A DNA stretch of 64,000 nt from assembly GCA_023429135.1 (NCBI GenBank), contig JAEYWD010000111.1:1-64000 (forward strand), written 5' to 3'. The translations under genes were made by a program, and so were the position numbers. The notes under the pieces were generated by a model. The model was not told where the DNA came from, did not search any database, and saw nothing but the letters and a program-made list of their open reading frames with translations. Below, in pieces: positions 34,268 through 42,158 of the stretch. Within the stretch, counting starts at the first letter, position 1. Each line of letters begins with the position of its first letter. Origin of the DNA: Bacteroidota bacterium. GTDB taxonomy: Bacteria > Bacteroidota > Bacteroidia > Bacteroidales > JAAUTT01.

Positions 34268-34500
34268 CTGTCATAAGTAGAGGTGGCCCCAAAAAATTTT
34301 GGCGCATAATAGCTGGATGACAGGAGTGGCTGCTAAAGCTCCGTAGGAGTGGCCTCTTCGTAGCCGGGGGTGGAGCAAAGCGGAGCCCCCGGAATGAATT
34401 CGAACATGTATTTCAGCGACGCGGGAAAAATTTGAGCAAAGAGGTCATGTCAATATCGTCGCAATAGTTACATCCAACATTTACAGCTTCTTATCAAAAT
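34268..34500 (+). repeat. array module B1
   Basis: This module is P plus 177 bases without the A-type hairpins. It contains CCGGGGGT with AGCCCCCGG, CCTCTT with AAGAGG, and GCGACG with CGTCGC as nested inverted repeats. It is almost identical to the second B module 632 bases to the right. Confidence 0.75.
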
Positions 34501-34899
34501 CTGTCATTGATAGACCCTGCCCGAAAAAATGGGGCATAATGAGGTGATGACAGGCCTCCTTAAAAATAATTATCTTTGGTCCTTTTGTCTTGACACAAAA
34601 GGACCAAAAAGTCAAGGCTTCCAGAATCCTTCGACAAGCTCAGGATGACGGCTAAAAACAATATTCTGTCCTGCTGCGGGGATAAGCCGCTATTGTGTGT
34701 CAAATTTTTAGGAACATAGCATTCTGAAAGTTTGTTTGTTAAACTAAATATTTTCTATCAATACCGCTCGAATCCCCTCACGACGGCCAGAATATTATTT
34801 TCTTCACGCCATTTTCTGAAGGCCGGTCCTGAACCGTGGGCATTTCGGTTTTATTTGAACTTGAAACTAAATTTCTTACTAACAGTTTCTTACCCAAAT
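34501..34899 (+). repeat. array module A2
   Basis: The hairpin arms are GGTCCTTTTGT (34578) and ACAAAAGGACC around loop CTTGAC, with complementary GTCAAG at 34611. A REP-like ATCCT/AGGAT hairpin is inserted at 34626-34646. The long stem pairs AATATTCTG (34660) with CAGAATATT (34788), and the inner stem pairs GGGGAT with ATCCCC. Confidence 0.75.
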
Positions 34900-35132
34900 C
34901 TGTCATTGGTAGACCCGGCCCCAAAAAATTTTGGCGCATAATAGCTGGATGACAGGAGTGGCTGCTAAAGCTCCGGAGGAGTGGCCTCTTCGTAGCCGGG
35001 GGTGGAGCAAAGCGGAGCCCCCGGAATGAAATCGAGCATGTATTTCAGCGACGCGGGAAAAATTTGAGCAAAGAGGTCATGTCAATATCGTCGCAATAGT
35101 TACATCCAACATTTACAGCTTCTTATCCAAAC
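34900..35132 (+). repeat. array module B2
   Basis: This is a near-exact copy of the first B module with the same hairpins and a short deletion/insertion near GCTCCGGAGGAG. A-plus-B therefore repeats as a 632-bp higher-order unit. Confidence 0.75.
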
Positions 35133-35530
35133 CTGTCATTGATAGACCCTGTCCCAAGAAATTTTGGCGCATAATGGGTTGATGACAGGCTATATGTTTA
35201 ATACAATCATCTGTACCTTTGGCTTGAACCAAAGGTACCCAAAGTTCAAGGCTTCTTGAATCCTTCGACAAGCTCAGGATGACGGCTAAAAATAAAAGAT
35301 TTGGCTACTGCGGGGGTAAACTCACTACAACACTGCTTTGCCAGGTTAACTGCCATTAATTAGGTTTTCGGCTTATATGAAAGATGTCTCAATCTGCCCG
35401 CTCAGACAAACCCCCTCATGACGCCAAATCTTTTATTTTCTTAACGCAATTTTTAGAAGGCCGGTCCCGAATCTTTGGCATTTCGGTTTTATGGAATTTA
35501 AATGCCTTATAAACATATTACTATACAAAT
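35133..35530 (+). repeat. array module A3
   Basis: The hairpin arms are GTACCTTTGG and CCAAAGGTAC around CTTGAA (35213-35238), with TTCAAG at 35245. A REP-like hairpin lies at 35260-35280. The perfect 15-bp long stem pairs AATAAAAGATTTGGC (35291) with GCCAAATCTTTTATT (35423). The inner stem pairs GGGGGT with ACCCCC. Confidence 0.75.
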
Positions 35531-35914
35531 CTGTCATAAGTAGACCTAACCCCAGGGAAATGGGGCATAATGGGTGAATGACAGGCCTCCTCAAAATAAT
35601 TATCTTTCGTCCTTTTGTCTTGACACAAAAGGACCAAAAAGTCAAGGCTTATTAAAAATTGACTAAAAATAAAAGATTTGTCTACTGCGGGGGTAAACTC
35701 ACTACAACACTGCTTTGCCAGGTTAATTGCTATTAATGAGGTCTTATACTTAAATGAAAGAAATCTCAATCTGCCCGCTCAGACAACCCCCCTCATGACG
35801 CCAAATCTTTTATTTTCTTAACGCAATTTTTAGAAGGCCGGTCCTGAACCTTGGGCATTCCGGTTTTATTTGAGCTTAAGGACAAATGCCTTATAAACAG
35901 CTTGCTATAAAAAT
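35531..35914 (+). repeat. array module A4
   Basis: The hairpin arms are GTCCTTTTGT (35609) and ACAAAAGGAC around CTTGAC, with GTCAAG at 35641. The long stem is as in A3 with one mismatch (35668-35682 with 35800-35814). The terminal hairpin CCGG/CCGG at about 35837 is followed by TTTTATTT. Confidence 0.75.
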
Positions 35915-36284
35915 CTGTCATAAGTAGACCTGACCCCAAAAAATTGGGACATAATGGGTTGATGACAGATCAAGTTAAAATACATTTTCAATGTCCTTTT
36001 GTCTTGACACAAAAGGATCACCCTTCGGCAGGCTCAGGGTCCGGGATAAAAACAAAAAATCTTACTACTGCGTGGGTAAACTCGTTACAGAGTTGAGTTT
36101 TTTACTATTTACCTTTTAAATTATTAACTGCTCAATTGAGGGTAAGAGCTACTTACCCGCTCAGACAAACCCCTCATGACGCCAAATCTTTTATTTTCTT
36201 CACGCCATTTTCAAAAGGCCGATCCCCAATTTTGGGCATTAAGACTTTATTTGATTTTATTAATTTACAACATTTTATAAAAAT
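35915..36284 (+). repeat. array module A5 (partly degraded)
   Basis: The hairpin arms are GTCCTTTTGT (35993) and ACAAAAGGAT; the G-T pair is allowed only if the plus strand is the RNA. The downstream GTCAAG is missing because a REP-like ACCCT/AGGGT hairpin (36020-36040) occupies its place. The long stem no longer pairs well. Confidence 0.65.
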
Positions 36285-36668
36285 CTGTCATAAGTAGACC
36301 TAACCCCAGGGAAATGGGTCATAATGGGTGATGACATGCCTCCTTAAAAATAATTATCTTTCGTCCTTTTGTCTTGACACAAAAGGACCAAAAGGTCAAG
36401 GCTTCCTGAAAATTAGCTAAAAATAAAAGATTTGGCTACTGCGGGGGTAAACTCGTTACAGAGCTGAGTTTTTTAACTATCTACCTTTTAAATTATTAAC
36501 TGCTCAATTGAGGGTAGTAGCTACTTACCCACTCAAACAAACCCCCTCATTACGCCCAATCTATTATTTTCTTCACGCAATTTTCAGAAGGCCGGTCCCG
36601 AACCGTGGGCATTCCGGTTTTATTTGAGCTTGAAACTAAATTTCTTACTAACAGTTTCTTACCCAAAT
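36285..36668 (+). repeat. array module A6
   Basis: The right end of P reads ATGACAT in place of ATGACAG. The hairpin arms are GTCCTTTTGT (36363) and ACAAAAGGAC around CTTGAC, with GTCAAG at 36395. The long stem is as in A3 with two mismatches (36422-36436 with 36554-36568). A half P element follows and then the rimM stop codon. Confidence 0.7.
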
Positions 36669-36699
36669 CTTTCATTGGTAGGGTTGGAGCAATTGTGTT

Positions 36700-37230
36700 C
36701 TATTGTTCCAGATAGATGTCTATCAATCCTTCGGGGGCGTTGATGTGGATTATTTTCTTTTTGGGGTCTATTGCTTCGATGATGGGTTCCTGTGCGGGGA
36801 TCAGGATTTCATGGCCATCCTTTAAAATCCGGAGTAGAATGTTTTGATTGTAGTCGAGAATTTCTTCCACAATGCCGATAGGACCATGGTTGATATCGGT
36901 GACGGAATAGCCTTGCAGGTCGGATAATTCAAAAGCGCGGCCTTTCTTTTTCCTGAAGTTTTTAAGGGGGGCATAGACTCTGGCGTGGACGAGTTCTCCT
37001 ACCAGGTCGACATTATCGTAGTCTTCAAAGCGAACAATGGCTGAATCGGTGTGCGAATGATTGACTTCGTCAAATAAAAAGGGAACCAGCAGTCCGTCTA
37101 TTTCAACGAATACTGATTCCCAATCTTCAAAATCGTTTGGCAGACTGTTTTCTGCAACCAGCACCAGATGTCCTTTGTAACCATGAGGTTTGGAGAGGGT
37201 GCCCAGTAATTTGCAGTCGGCCTTTTTCAT
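36700..37230 (-). CDS. rimM: ribosome maturation factor RimM
   Basis: RimM binds S19 and helps 30S head maturation in the cytoplasm. The N-terminal barrel is seen as CKLLGTLSKPHGYKGHLVLV (family G-x-x-x-x-x-x-H-G-x-x-G). The C-terminal PRC-type barrel is seen as FELSDLQGYSVTDINHGPIG and EILIPAQEPIIEAIDPKKKI. At 176 residues it has normal length. It follows rpsP by about 118 bases on the same strand, the usual S16-RimM pairing; trmD and rplS are not next to it here. Confidence 0.94.
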   Translation of the reverse strand: MKKADCKLLGTLSKPHGYKGHLVLVAENSLPNDFEDWESVFVEIDGLLVPFLFDEVNHSHTDSAIVRFEDYDNVDLVGELVHARVYAPLKNFRKKKGRAFELSDLQGYSVTDINHGPIGIVEEILDYNQNILLRILKDGHEILIPAQEPIIEAIDPKKKIIHINAPEGLIDIYLEQ

Positions 37231-37348
37231 AACAGGTAAATGTTTTAGCTTTTAGGTGTTTAGGCTATAGGCTATAGGTGAGTAAGGTAATAACTTTTCA
37301 GTTTTTTGGCGTTCCTCCCCTTTACCTGTTCAATCCTTACCGGATTAA

Positions 37349-37867
37349 CTATGCGTTTTCAGCAGGAGCCTCTTCGCCGGCCGCTTCTTCGTTGGCGGCA
37401 ACGTTGGATTCGGCAAGTTTTTTGGCTATAGCCTGAGCTTTGGCTTCTTTCACCTTGGCTTCAGCTTCCAGACGTTTTTTCTTGTCGGCTTCCTTTTTGC
37501 TCTTCAACTGTTCTTTTGCCGAAGCAGCTTTGGCTTCTTTTTCCTTCACCCAGCTTTCAAACTTCTGCTCGGCAACTTCTAAAGTAAAAGCTTTTTTAGC
37601 CACACCTTCGAGGAGGTGTTTTTTCATCATCACTCCTTTGTCGGAGAGGATGGAACGGCAAGTGTCGCTAGGTTGAGCGCCCTTCTGCAGCCAATCGAGA
37701 GCCTTGTCGAAATTTAATTCAACAGTGGCTGGGTGTGTGTTTGGGTTGTAAACTCCCAAACGCTCGATGTAGCGGCCATCCCGTGGCGCCCTGCTATCGG
37801 CAGCAACAATGTGGTAAAAGGCAAATCCTTTTTTACCATGTCTTGCTAAACGAATTCTTACAGGCAT
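37349..37867 (-). CDS. rpsP: 30S ribosomal protein S16 with long acidic/basic tail
   Basis: Residues 1-85 are typical S16 (MPVRIRLARHGKKGFAFYHI, APRDGRYIERLGVYNPNT). The rest (to 172) is a low-complexity Ala/Lys/Glu tail (KEAKAASAKEQLKSKKEADK, ending EEAAGEEAPAENA), an extension usual in Bacteroidota S16 and absent in E. coli. It is the first gene of an rpsP-rimM unit. A good -7 box lies upstream. Confidence 0.95.
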   Translation of the reverse strand: MPVRIRLARHGKKGFAFYHIVAADSRAPRDGRYIERLGVYNPNTHPATVELNFDKALDWLQKGAQPSDTCRSILSDKGVMMKKHLLEGVAKKAFTLEVAEQKFESWVKEKEAKAASAKEQLKSKKEADKKKRLEAEAKVKEAKAQAIAKKLAESNVAANEEAAGEEAPAENA

Positions 37868-37915
37868 ACTCTTAAAAATTAATGAATTATAAAATAATGT
37901 TATTTATTGAGGCGG

Positions 37916-37923
37916 CAAAGATA
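37916..37923 (-). promoter_or_regulatory. -7 box of rpsP-rimM promoter
   Basis: On the minus strand TATCTTTG followed by CCGCC is the typical Bacteroidota -7 context, 48 bases before the rpsP start. The -33 element is weak. Confidence 0.6.
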
Positions 37924-38019
37924 CAATTTTATTTGATGATTGAGAGGGGGATGGGATTTTTTTTGTAAGGTATGAAGGAAGGGAATGAAGGGAATGAAAG
38001 GAGAGCAGGCTACCATTTT

Positions 38020-39918
38020 TCAAAAGGGGCGGGCTTGCTTGAAGTAGAAAATTTTCTTTCCGGCTATTAGTTCGACTTTGAATTCCACATCCATGGCAAA
38101 ATCTTTATATTGTAGTTTCTTCCAGGCTTTCAGCTTGCGGTAAAACCGCTGCTTTATCCTGTCGAGTTGCCGGGTAAGTTCAAAAATTTCCTCACGGGAT
38201 AAAAGGGGTTTATTCTGATTCAGCGACGAAAAAGCCAGGTATTCAACGGCATCTTTTTCGTTAAAGAAAGGATCGGATGAATTAAAATAACTTATAAACT
38301 GCTCGCATGTGACATTGTCGTCGGGTTTCACCAGGTTGTTATCGCCAAGCTGCACATTTACTACAAATCCGAAGTCGAAATCGCGGTAAAGGTTGCGGGT
38401 GATGGCAACGCCGTTAGCATATTCATCGGGGAAGGAGCGATGCGCCAGAATTGCCATACCAACTCCGGCATGATCGATATGGGCATGGCAGCGTTCCTCG
38501 AATGCCCTTTGACTCCAAAGTGAAGCCCATACTTTTTTCACTGTTTTTTCGATCGTCTTTGGTTTGTCGCCTGTGTGTGAAGTATACAGCCCTGCTCCGT
38601 TGAATCCCTCAAGATCTTCGGCATTGGACGAAGACCGGAACCGGTACCTGCCTGATGTTCCCGATAATTCAATTCTTTTTTCAATTTCCCTGATCAATTG
38701 CTTATTCAATCCCGAAGTTTCAATAGCATGGCGTATGGAATTAAGGTGACTGGCAACAGTATCATAGTCCATCGCCGGATAATTTTCAAGGAAATGATGA
38801 ATCAGGGTATCGATTCCATGTTTCCTCAGATGTTCAAAATAATAAAACATGGGAATGGCAAAAGCACCTTCAGGGGTGTTAATTTTATGTTGTTTATATC
38901 TTACTTTTTGCAATTGGGCCAGATTGACAGCTTTAACGCCATAAGTTTTTATGTCTTTGAACTGTAGATTTTTCAGGGGAACAACAAGTGAGGTATTGCT
39001 GTCGATGGCGAGCTTTTTTAATTTCGCCGGAAGCATATTTTTTGAATTATGAAAGCTATTATCAGGTTCCAGAAGAAACGTGTCTTCTGAAACTGTGAAT
39101 TCCACCTGCTTGTGAAGAAGGTTTCCGAACCGTTCTGATGGGGCATCTTTCAGGGCAATTAAGGGCGTTTTCCGGTTCTGGCACAGGATGGAGATATGAC
39201 TTAACGGGGTTTGAAAGCTGGTGGTAATAATTCCTTTACATAAGGGAATATCGTTGGTATTGCCGCGAATAAGCAGGATACAATCTTTTACATCGCCTAA
39301 CCCATGAATGGAGTCGGCCCCGACCGTAATTAACCTGCCATAGGTTTTCCCTTTCTGGATAATCTGGAGTTTCTGACCAGCATATAATTCATTAATCCTT
39401 ACCACAGGGATATTCCACGATTGACAGGAGAACAGTGCCGGGGAGCTAAGCTGGATATAAAGCCTGCACCCAAACATAGACTGTTTTACGGCATTGTAGA
39501 GCATTACAACGGCGTCGGTATTTATAATATCAGCAGGTGAAAATTCAATGGTATAAATTCCGGCATCGCGAAAGTAATTAAGGGTGGCGAGATAATAATT
39601 TCTGAAAGAGTTGTCGCTGTAATTGACTCTGTTGAAATCGGCGAGCTCAACATTCTCGAAAATCGCCTTACAAAAATTATAATGAAGCGGGTATTTTTTT
39701 GAATTGATAAAATATATTTTTTTCTCTTTGAGATGATATACCAGCTTTACCGAGCTTATACCCGCAAATGTCTGTGTAAGCGGCGCTCCGGCAAAACTGG
39801 CGAATTCCTGTGAAGATCTTAATGCATGGGAGAAGTCATTCTCCTGGGGAAAAGATTTTATGGGACAGGCGGCAAGAATCATCAAACAAAACATTCTAAA
39901 CATAAAACACATTTTCAA
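38020..39918 (-). CDS. exported PEP/pyruvate-dikinase-type protein, glucan-water-dikinase-like order
   Basis: This is a 632-residue protein with a signal-like N-terminus (FRMFCLMILAACPIKSFPQ; Cys could be a lipobox). Around 230-260 there is a phosphohistidine-type segment (TTSFQTPLSHISILCQNRKT), whose TPLSHIS resembles the swivelling His domain of PEP-utilising enzymes and plant glucan-water dikinase. From about 335 to the end is a PPDK N-terminal-type nucleotide-binding domain with FRSSSNAEDLEGFNGAGLYT and the final KKIFYFKQARPF. The His domain lies before the ATP domain, as in glucan dikinases and not in PpsA. No ATP is expected outside the cytoplasm, so export is puzzling. Activity is inferred. 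Confidence 0.75.
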   Translation of the reverse strand: MKMCFMFRMFCLMILAACPIKSFPQENDFSHALRSSQEFASFAGAPLTQTFAGISSVKLVYHLKEKKIYFINSKKYPLHYNFCKAIFENVELADFNRVNYSDNSFRNYYLATLNYFRDAGIYTIEFSPADIINTDAVVMLYNAVKQSMFGCRLYIQLSSPALFSCQSWNIPVVRINELYAGQKLQIIQKGKTYGRLITVGADSIHGLGDVKDCILLIRGNTNDIPLCKGIITTSFQTPLSHISILCQNRKTPLIALKDAPSERFGNLLHKQVEFTVSEDTFLLEPDNSFHNSKNMLPAKLKKLAIDSNTSLVVPLKNLQFKDIKTYGVKAVNLAQLQKVRYKQHKINTPEGAFAIPMFYYFEHLRKHGIDTLIHHFLENYPAMDYDTVASHLNSIRHAIETSGLNKQLIREIEKRIELSGTSGRYRFRSSSNAEDLEGFNGAGLYTSHTGDKPKTIEKTVKKVWASLWSQRAFEERCHAHIDHAGVGMAILAHRSFPDEYANGVAITRNLYRDFDFGFVVNVQLGDNNLVKPDDNVTCEQFISYFNSSDPFFNEKDAVEYLAFSSLNQNKPLLSREEIFELTRQLDRIKQRFYRKLKAWKKLQYKDFAMDVEFKVELIAGKKIFYFKQARPF

Positions 39919-40012
39919 ATATGATGCATACGGATAGTTGTACCCCTAAAAAGGGAAGTATGAAGTAAGAAGTAAGAAGAAATGAAGGTTGGAAAGACTT
40001 CGACTACGCTCC

Positions 40013-41863
40013 CTATTTTATCTTCTGCACCTCTGTTCTTTCGGAAATGCCATTTTCGTTGAGGGCTTCAATTGTAAAATAATAGACTTCGTCTTTGTTC
40101 ATGCCGCGGAAGTCGTATTCATTCTCGCCGTTTACGGTGATACAGTTGTAAAGCTTATCAGGCTCGGTTCCAAAATAGATATTATATCCATAAGCATCGG
40201 CTGAAGGCTGCCATTTGAGAAAAGCATTGCGGGTATCGGTTTTTGAGCGGAGAATTTTAAAGTTTTTTACAGGCAGAGGCCGGGTTCCGAATCCTTTCCC
40301 AAAAACCCGAAAATCGCTGAGGGCGAATTTTCCTGTAGCCATGTGTATGTTTTCGAGCTTCAGATATCGGGCCACTACCGGTGTTGTCAGTTCCACATAA
40401 TCGTGCGGTATGTCTTTGTCGTTATAACTTTTGTCGACCAGTAGTGTCCAATTGATGGTGTCGGTAGAAAAAAATATCCGGTACTGATGGTAGAGATCCA
40501 TTGCTTTTCCCCGCTGGTTCGATTTATGATCGGCATAGTTCACCTGTAAGGCATGGACCGTTTGTTGCGCGCCCAGGTCAACCTGCAGCCACTCTCCGGG
40601 TTTTTCGGTTATTGCACTCCAGTAGGAGCGGATGTCCTCATCAAAGGCATTTTCGGCGCGATAACTGCTATCGGTTGACGAAGCCTTTGCTTTCTTTTTA
40701 TACGACAGGAGCATCCACCCTGTGAATCTTCCGAAGCGATGATCAGCAGGCTGCAAAGGAAGAGTGGTTGGATAGTCGCCAAAAGCTGTGATTGTATATA
40801 AGGTGCCATCTTTATCGAAACCCGCGGGATACATTCCTTTCCGCCGTTCGAATTTATATTTAACTGAGATCATGCATGTTCCGGTGTGCCAGTAATTGCC
40901 ATAATTATCCTTAAAAGTATTGCCATGTCCGCAACCCATGATGAAGCCACCAGGTTTGTAAGCAAAAGGGTTATGCTTCTGGTAAGTAAAAGGCCCGAGG
41001 GGGGACCCGGAGACGTAAACGCCGTCGGCATACACTTTAAATTCTGTTCCCGGAGCTCCGTACTGAAAATAATATTTGCCATTATGTTTTGTCATCCAGG
41101 GACCTTCAATAAAGTGCCCCCAGGGAGCGGCAGGGTCGTCGTTGTTCATCCCGAAGCGTTCCCAGCCATGTATTTCGGGTTTCAACCCTACCAGTTCCTT
41201 GATGCCACCCACAGCTCTCTGTTTTTCGAGGATGTCGGTTGCTTTATACACTGGTTCATAATCTTTCTGATTGCCGAGGGGTAAAAATGTGTTCGGATCG
41301 AGTTCCACACCTTTGTCGGGGAGTGTGCCACTGGATCCATAATAGAGGTAAAGACGTTTGTCGTCGTCGAGAAACAGTCCCGGGTCCCATGCAGGAAGCC
41401 GTGTTGAATCCACATAATGTTTCCACCGGCCCGATTTTGGATTGGTGGTATACCATACGGGCAGGCTCTCGTAAGTGGAGCCCATGAGAAAAAGTGTGTC
41501 GCCCAGCACCAGCGCAGCAGGTGCGCATAAGTCGTCCTGGTTAGGTAACCGCTGGAAGCTGGAATACACAAAGTTCCACTCACCCAGATCGCTCGACCAG
41601 TAAACACCAGATTGGTTTGTGGCAAAAAGATAATATTCGCCTTTATAAGGGATTATTACCGGATCGGCAGTCGACCGGAAAGGAGAATCTTTTGAATTGT
41701 TATTATGAAATTCGAATGTGTAGTCGATGTTCATCGGGTTGCAATAAGTGCGGGCTTTCACAAGGGGGTTAAACCAGGGAGTAGCGTATTTTTCCAGGTG
41801 TTGGGAGAAAGAATGGAAAGAAAAAGAGAGCAGCACCAAGTATAGCACAAACCGGATTGACAT
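40013..41863 (-). CDS. exported GH43-family glycosidase with F5/8C and FnIII domains
   Basis: This is a 616-residue exported enzyme (signal ending FSFHSFSQ). Residues about 35-385 form a five-bladed propeller of glycoside hydrolase family 43. Candidate catalytic residues are D67 in STADPVIIP, D160 in PAWDPGLFLDDD and E253 in FIEGPWMTKHNGKYYF. Residues about 390-510 are a discoidin (F5/8 type C) domain with SYRAENAFDEDIRSYWSA and LQVDLGAQQTVHALQV. Residues about 520-616 are a fibronectin type III domain. Likely acts on xylan-, arabinan- or galactan-type side chains; the exact linkage is unknown. It has no SusCD neighbours. It lies 95 bases upstream of the dikinase-like gene on the same strand. 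Confidence 0.9.
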   Translation of the reverse strand: MSIRFVLYLVLLSFSFHSFSQHLEKYATPWFNPLVKARTYCNPMNIDYTFEFHNNNSKDSPFRSTADPVIIPYKGEYYLFATNQSGVYWSSDLGEWNFVYSSFQRLPNQDDLCAPAALVLGDTLFLMGSTYESLPVWYTTNPKSGRWKHYVDSTRLPAWDPGLFLDDDKRLYLYYGSSGTLPDKGVELDPNTFLPLGNQKDYEPVYKATDILEKQRAVGGIKELVGLKPEIHGWERFGMNNDDPAAPWGHFIEGPWMTKHNGKYYFQYGAPGTEFKVYADGVYVSGSPLGPFTYQKHNPFAYKPGGFIMGCGHGNTFKDNYGNYWHTGTCMISVKYKFERRKGMYPAGFDKDGTLYTITAFGDYPTTLPLQPADHRFGRFTGWMLLSYKKKAKASSTDSSYRAENAFDEDIRSYWSAITEKPGEWLQVDLGAQQTVHALQVNYADHKSNQRGKAMDLYHQYRIFFSTDTINWTLLVDKSYNDKDIPHDYVELTTPVVARYLKLENIHMATGKFALSDFRVFGKGFGTRPLPVKNFKILRSKTDTRNAFLKWQPSADAYGYNIYFGTEPDKLYNCITVNGENEYDFRGMNKDEVYYFTIEALNENGISERTEVQKIK

Positions 41864-42158
41864 GTTAGTAGTTATTTTTGAATAAAGATATGAAAGTTTT
41901 GGGAAGATGAGAAGATGATGATGAAGATGTTAGGGGAGAGGTGATTAAAGTAGTTGTTAGTAGGTAGTCGTAAGATGAACAGCCGGAAATGTTAATTGAA
42001 CCTCAACTTCCTGCCTGAAACAGCATAGTCTTGGCAGGAGCCTTCGTTGAAGGGTTATGGTCGAAGACAAGCTTAACGGGATGCTAAGCTGAGTATTGGG
42101 GAAATTGAACCTTCTTTGCCGCATTTTGTTTAACTTTTGATTTTAAAGTATTATAAAA

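Larger units (their letters stand above)
33892..36688 (+). repeat. 2.8-kb gene-free array of structured modular repeats
   Basis: Eight recognisable 53-56-bp elements (called P here) and a truncated ninth divide the interval into A modules (370-399 bp) and B modules (233 bp) in the order A-B-A-B-A-A-A-A. P begins CTGTCAT and ends ATGACAG, and pairs inside through CCCC/GGGG-type arms. P copies start at 33892 (decayed), 34268, 34501, 34900, 35133, 35531, 35915, 36285 and 36669 (half). A modules carry a hairpin with a potential pseudoknot, a long-range stem, and a terminal hairpin followed by TTTTATTT. Several arms vary between copies in a compensatory way. There is no plausible gene, transposase or integrase. 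The array fills the whole gap between rimM and nnr. The terminal hairpins and a G-U pair in one copy favour the plus strand as the functional one. Confidence 0.85.

Noticed and set aside
34732..34941. A 69-codon frame inside the array
   Set aside because: It crosses a hairpin and a joint element, is not kept in the other modules and has no recognisable sequence. The same applies to minus-strand frames around 35433-35769.
33892..36688. CRISPR array
   Set aside because: The repeated parts are 55 bp to hundreds of bp, intervals are 233-400 bp of related and not unique sequence, and there are no cas genes.
33892..36688. Integron cassette array with attC sites
   Set aside because: Joints do not show the RYYYAAC/GTTRRRY core pairs of attC sites, modules lack genes, and no integrase is seen. 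The cassette-like order is still noted as a finding.
41188..41625. 145-codon frame within the GH43 gene in another frame of the same strand, plus 132-codon frames on the other strand
   Set aside because: They lie entirely inside a well-supported GH43 coding sequence and show no domain.
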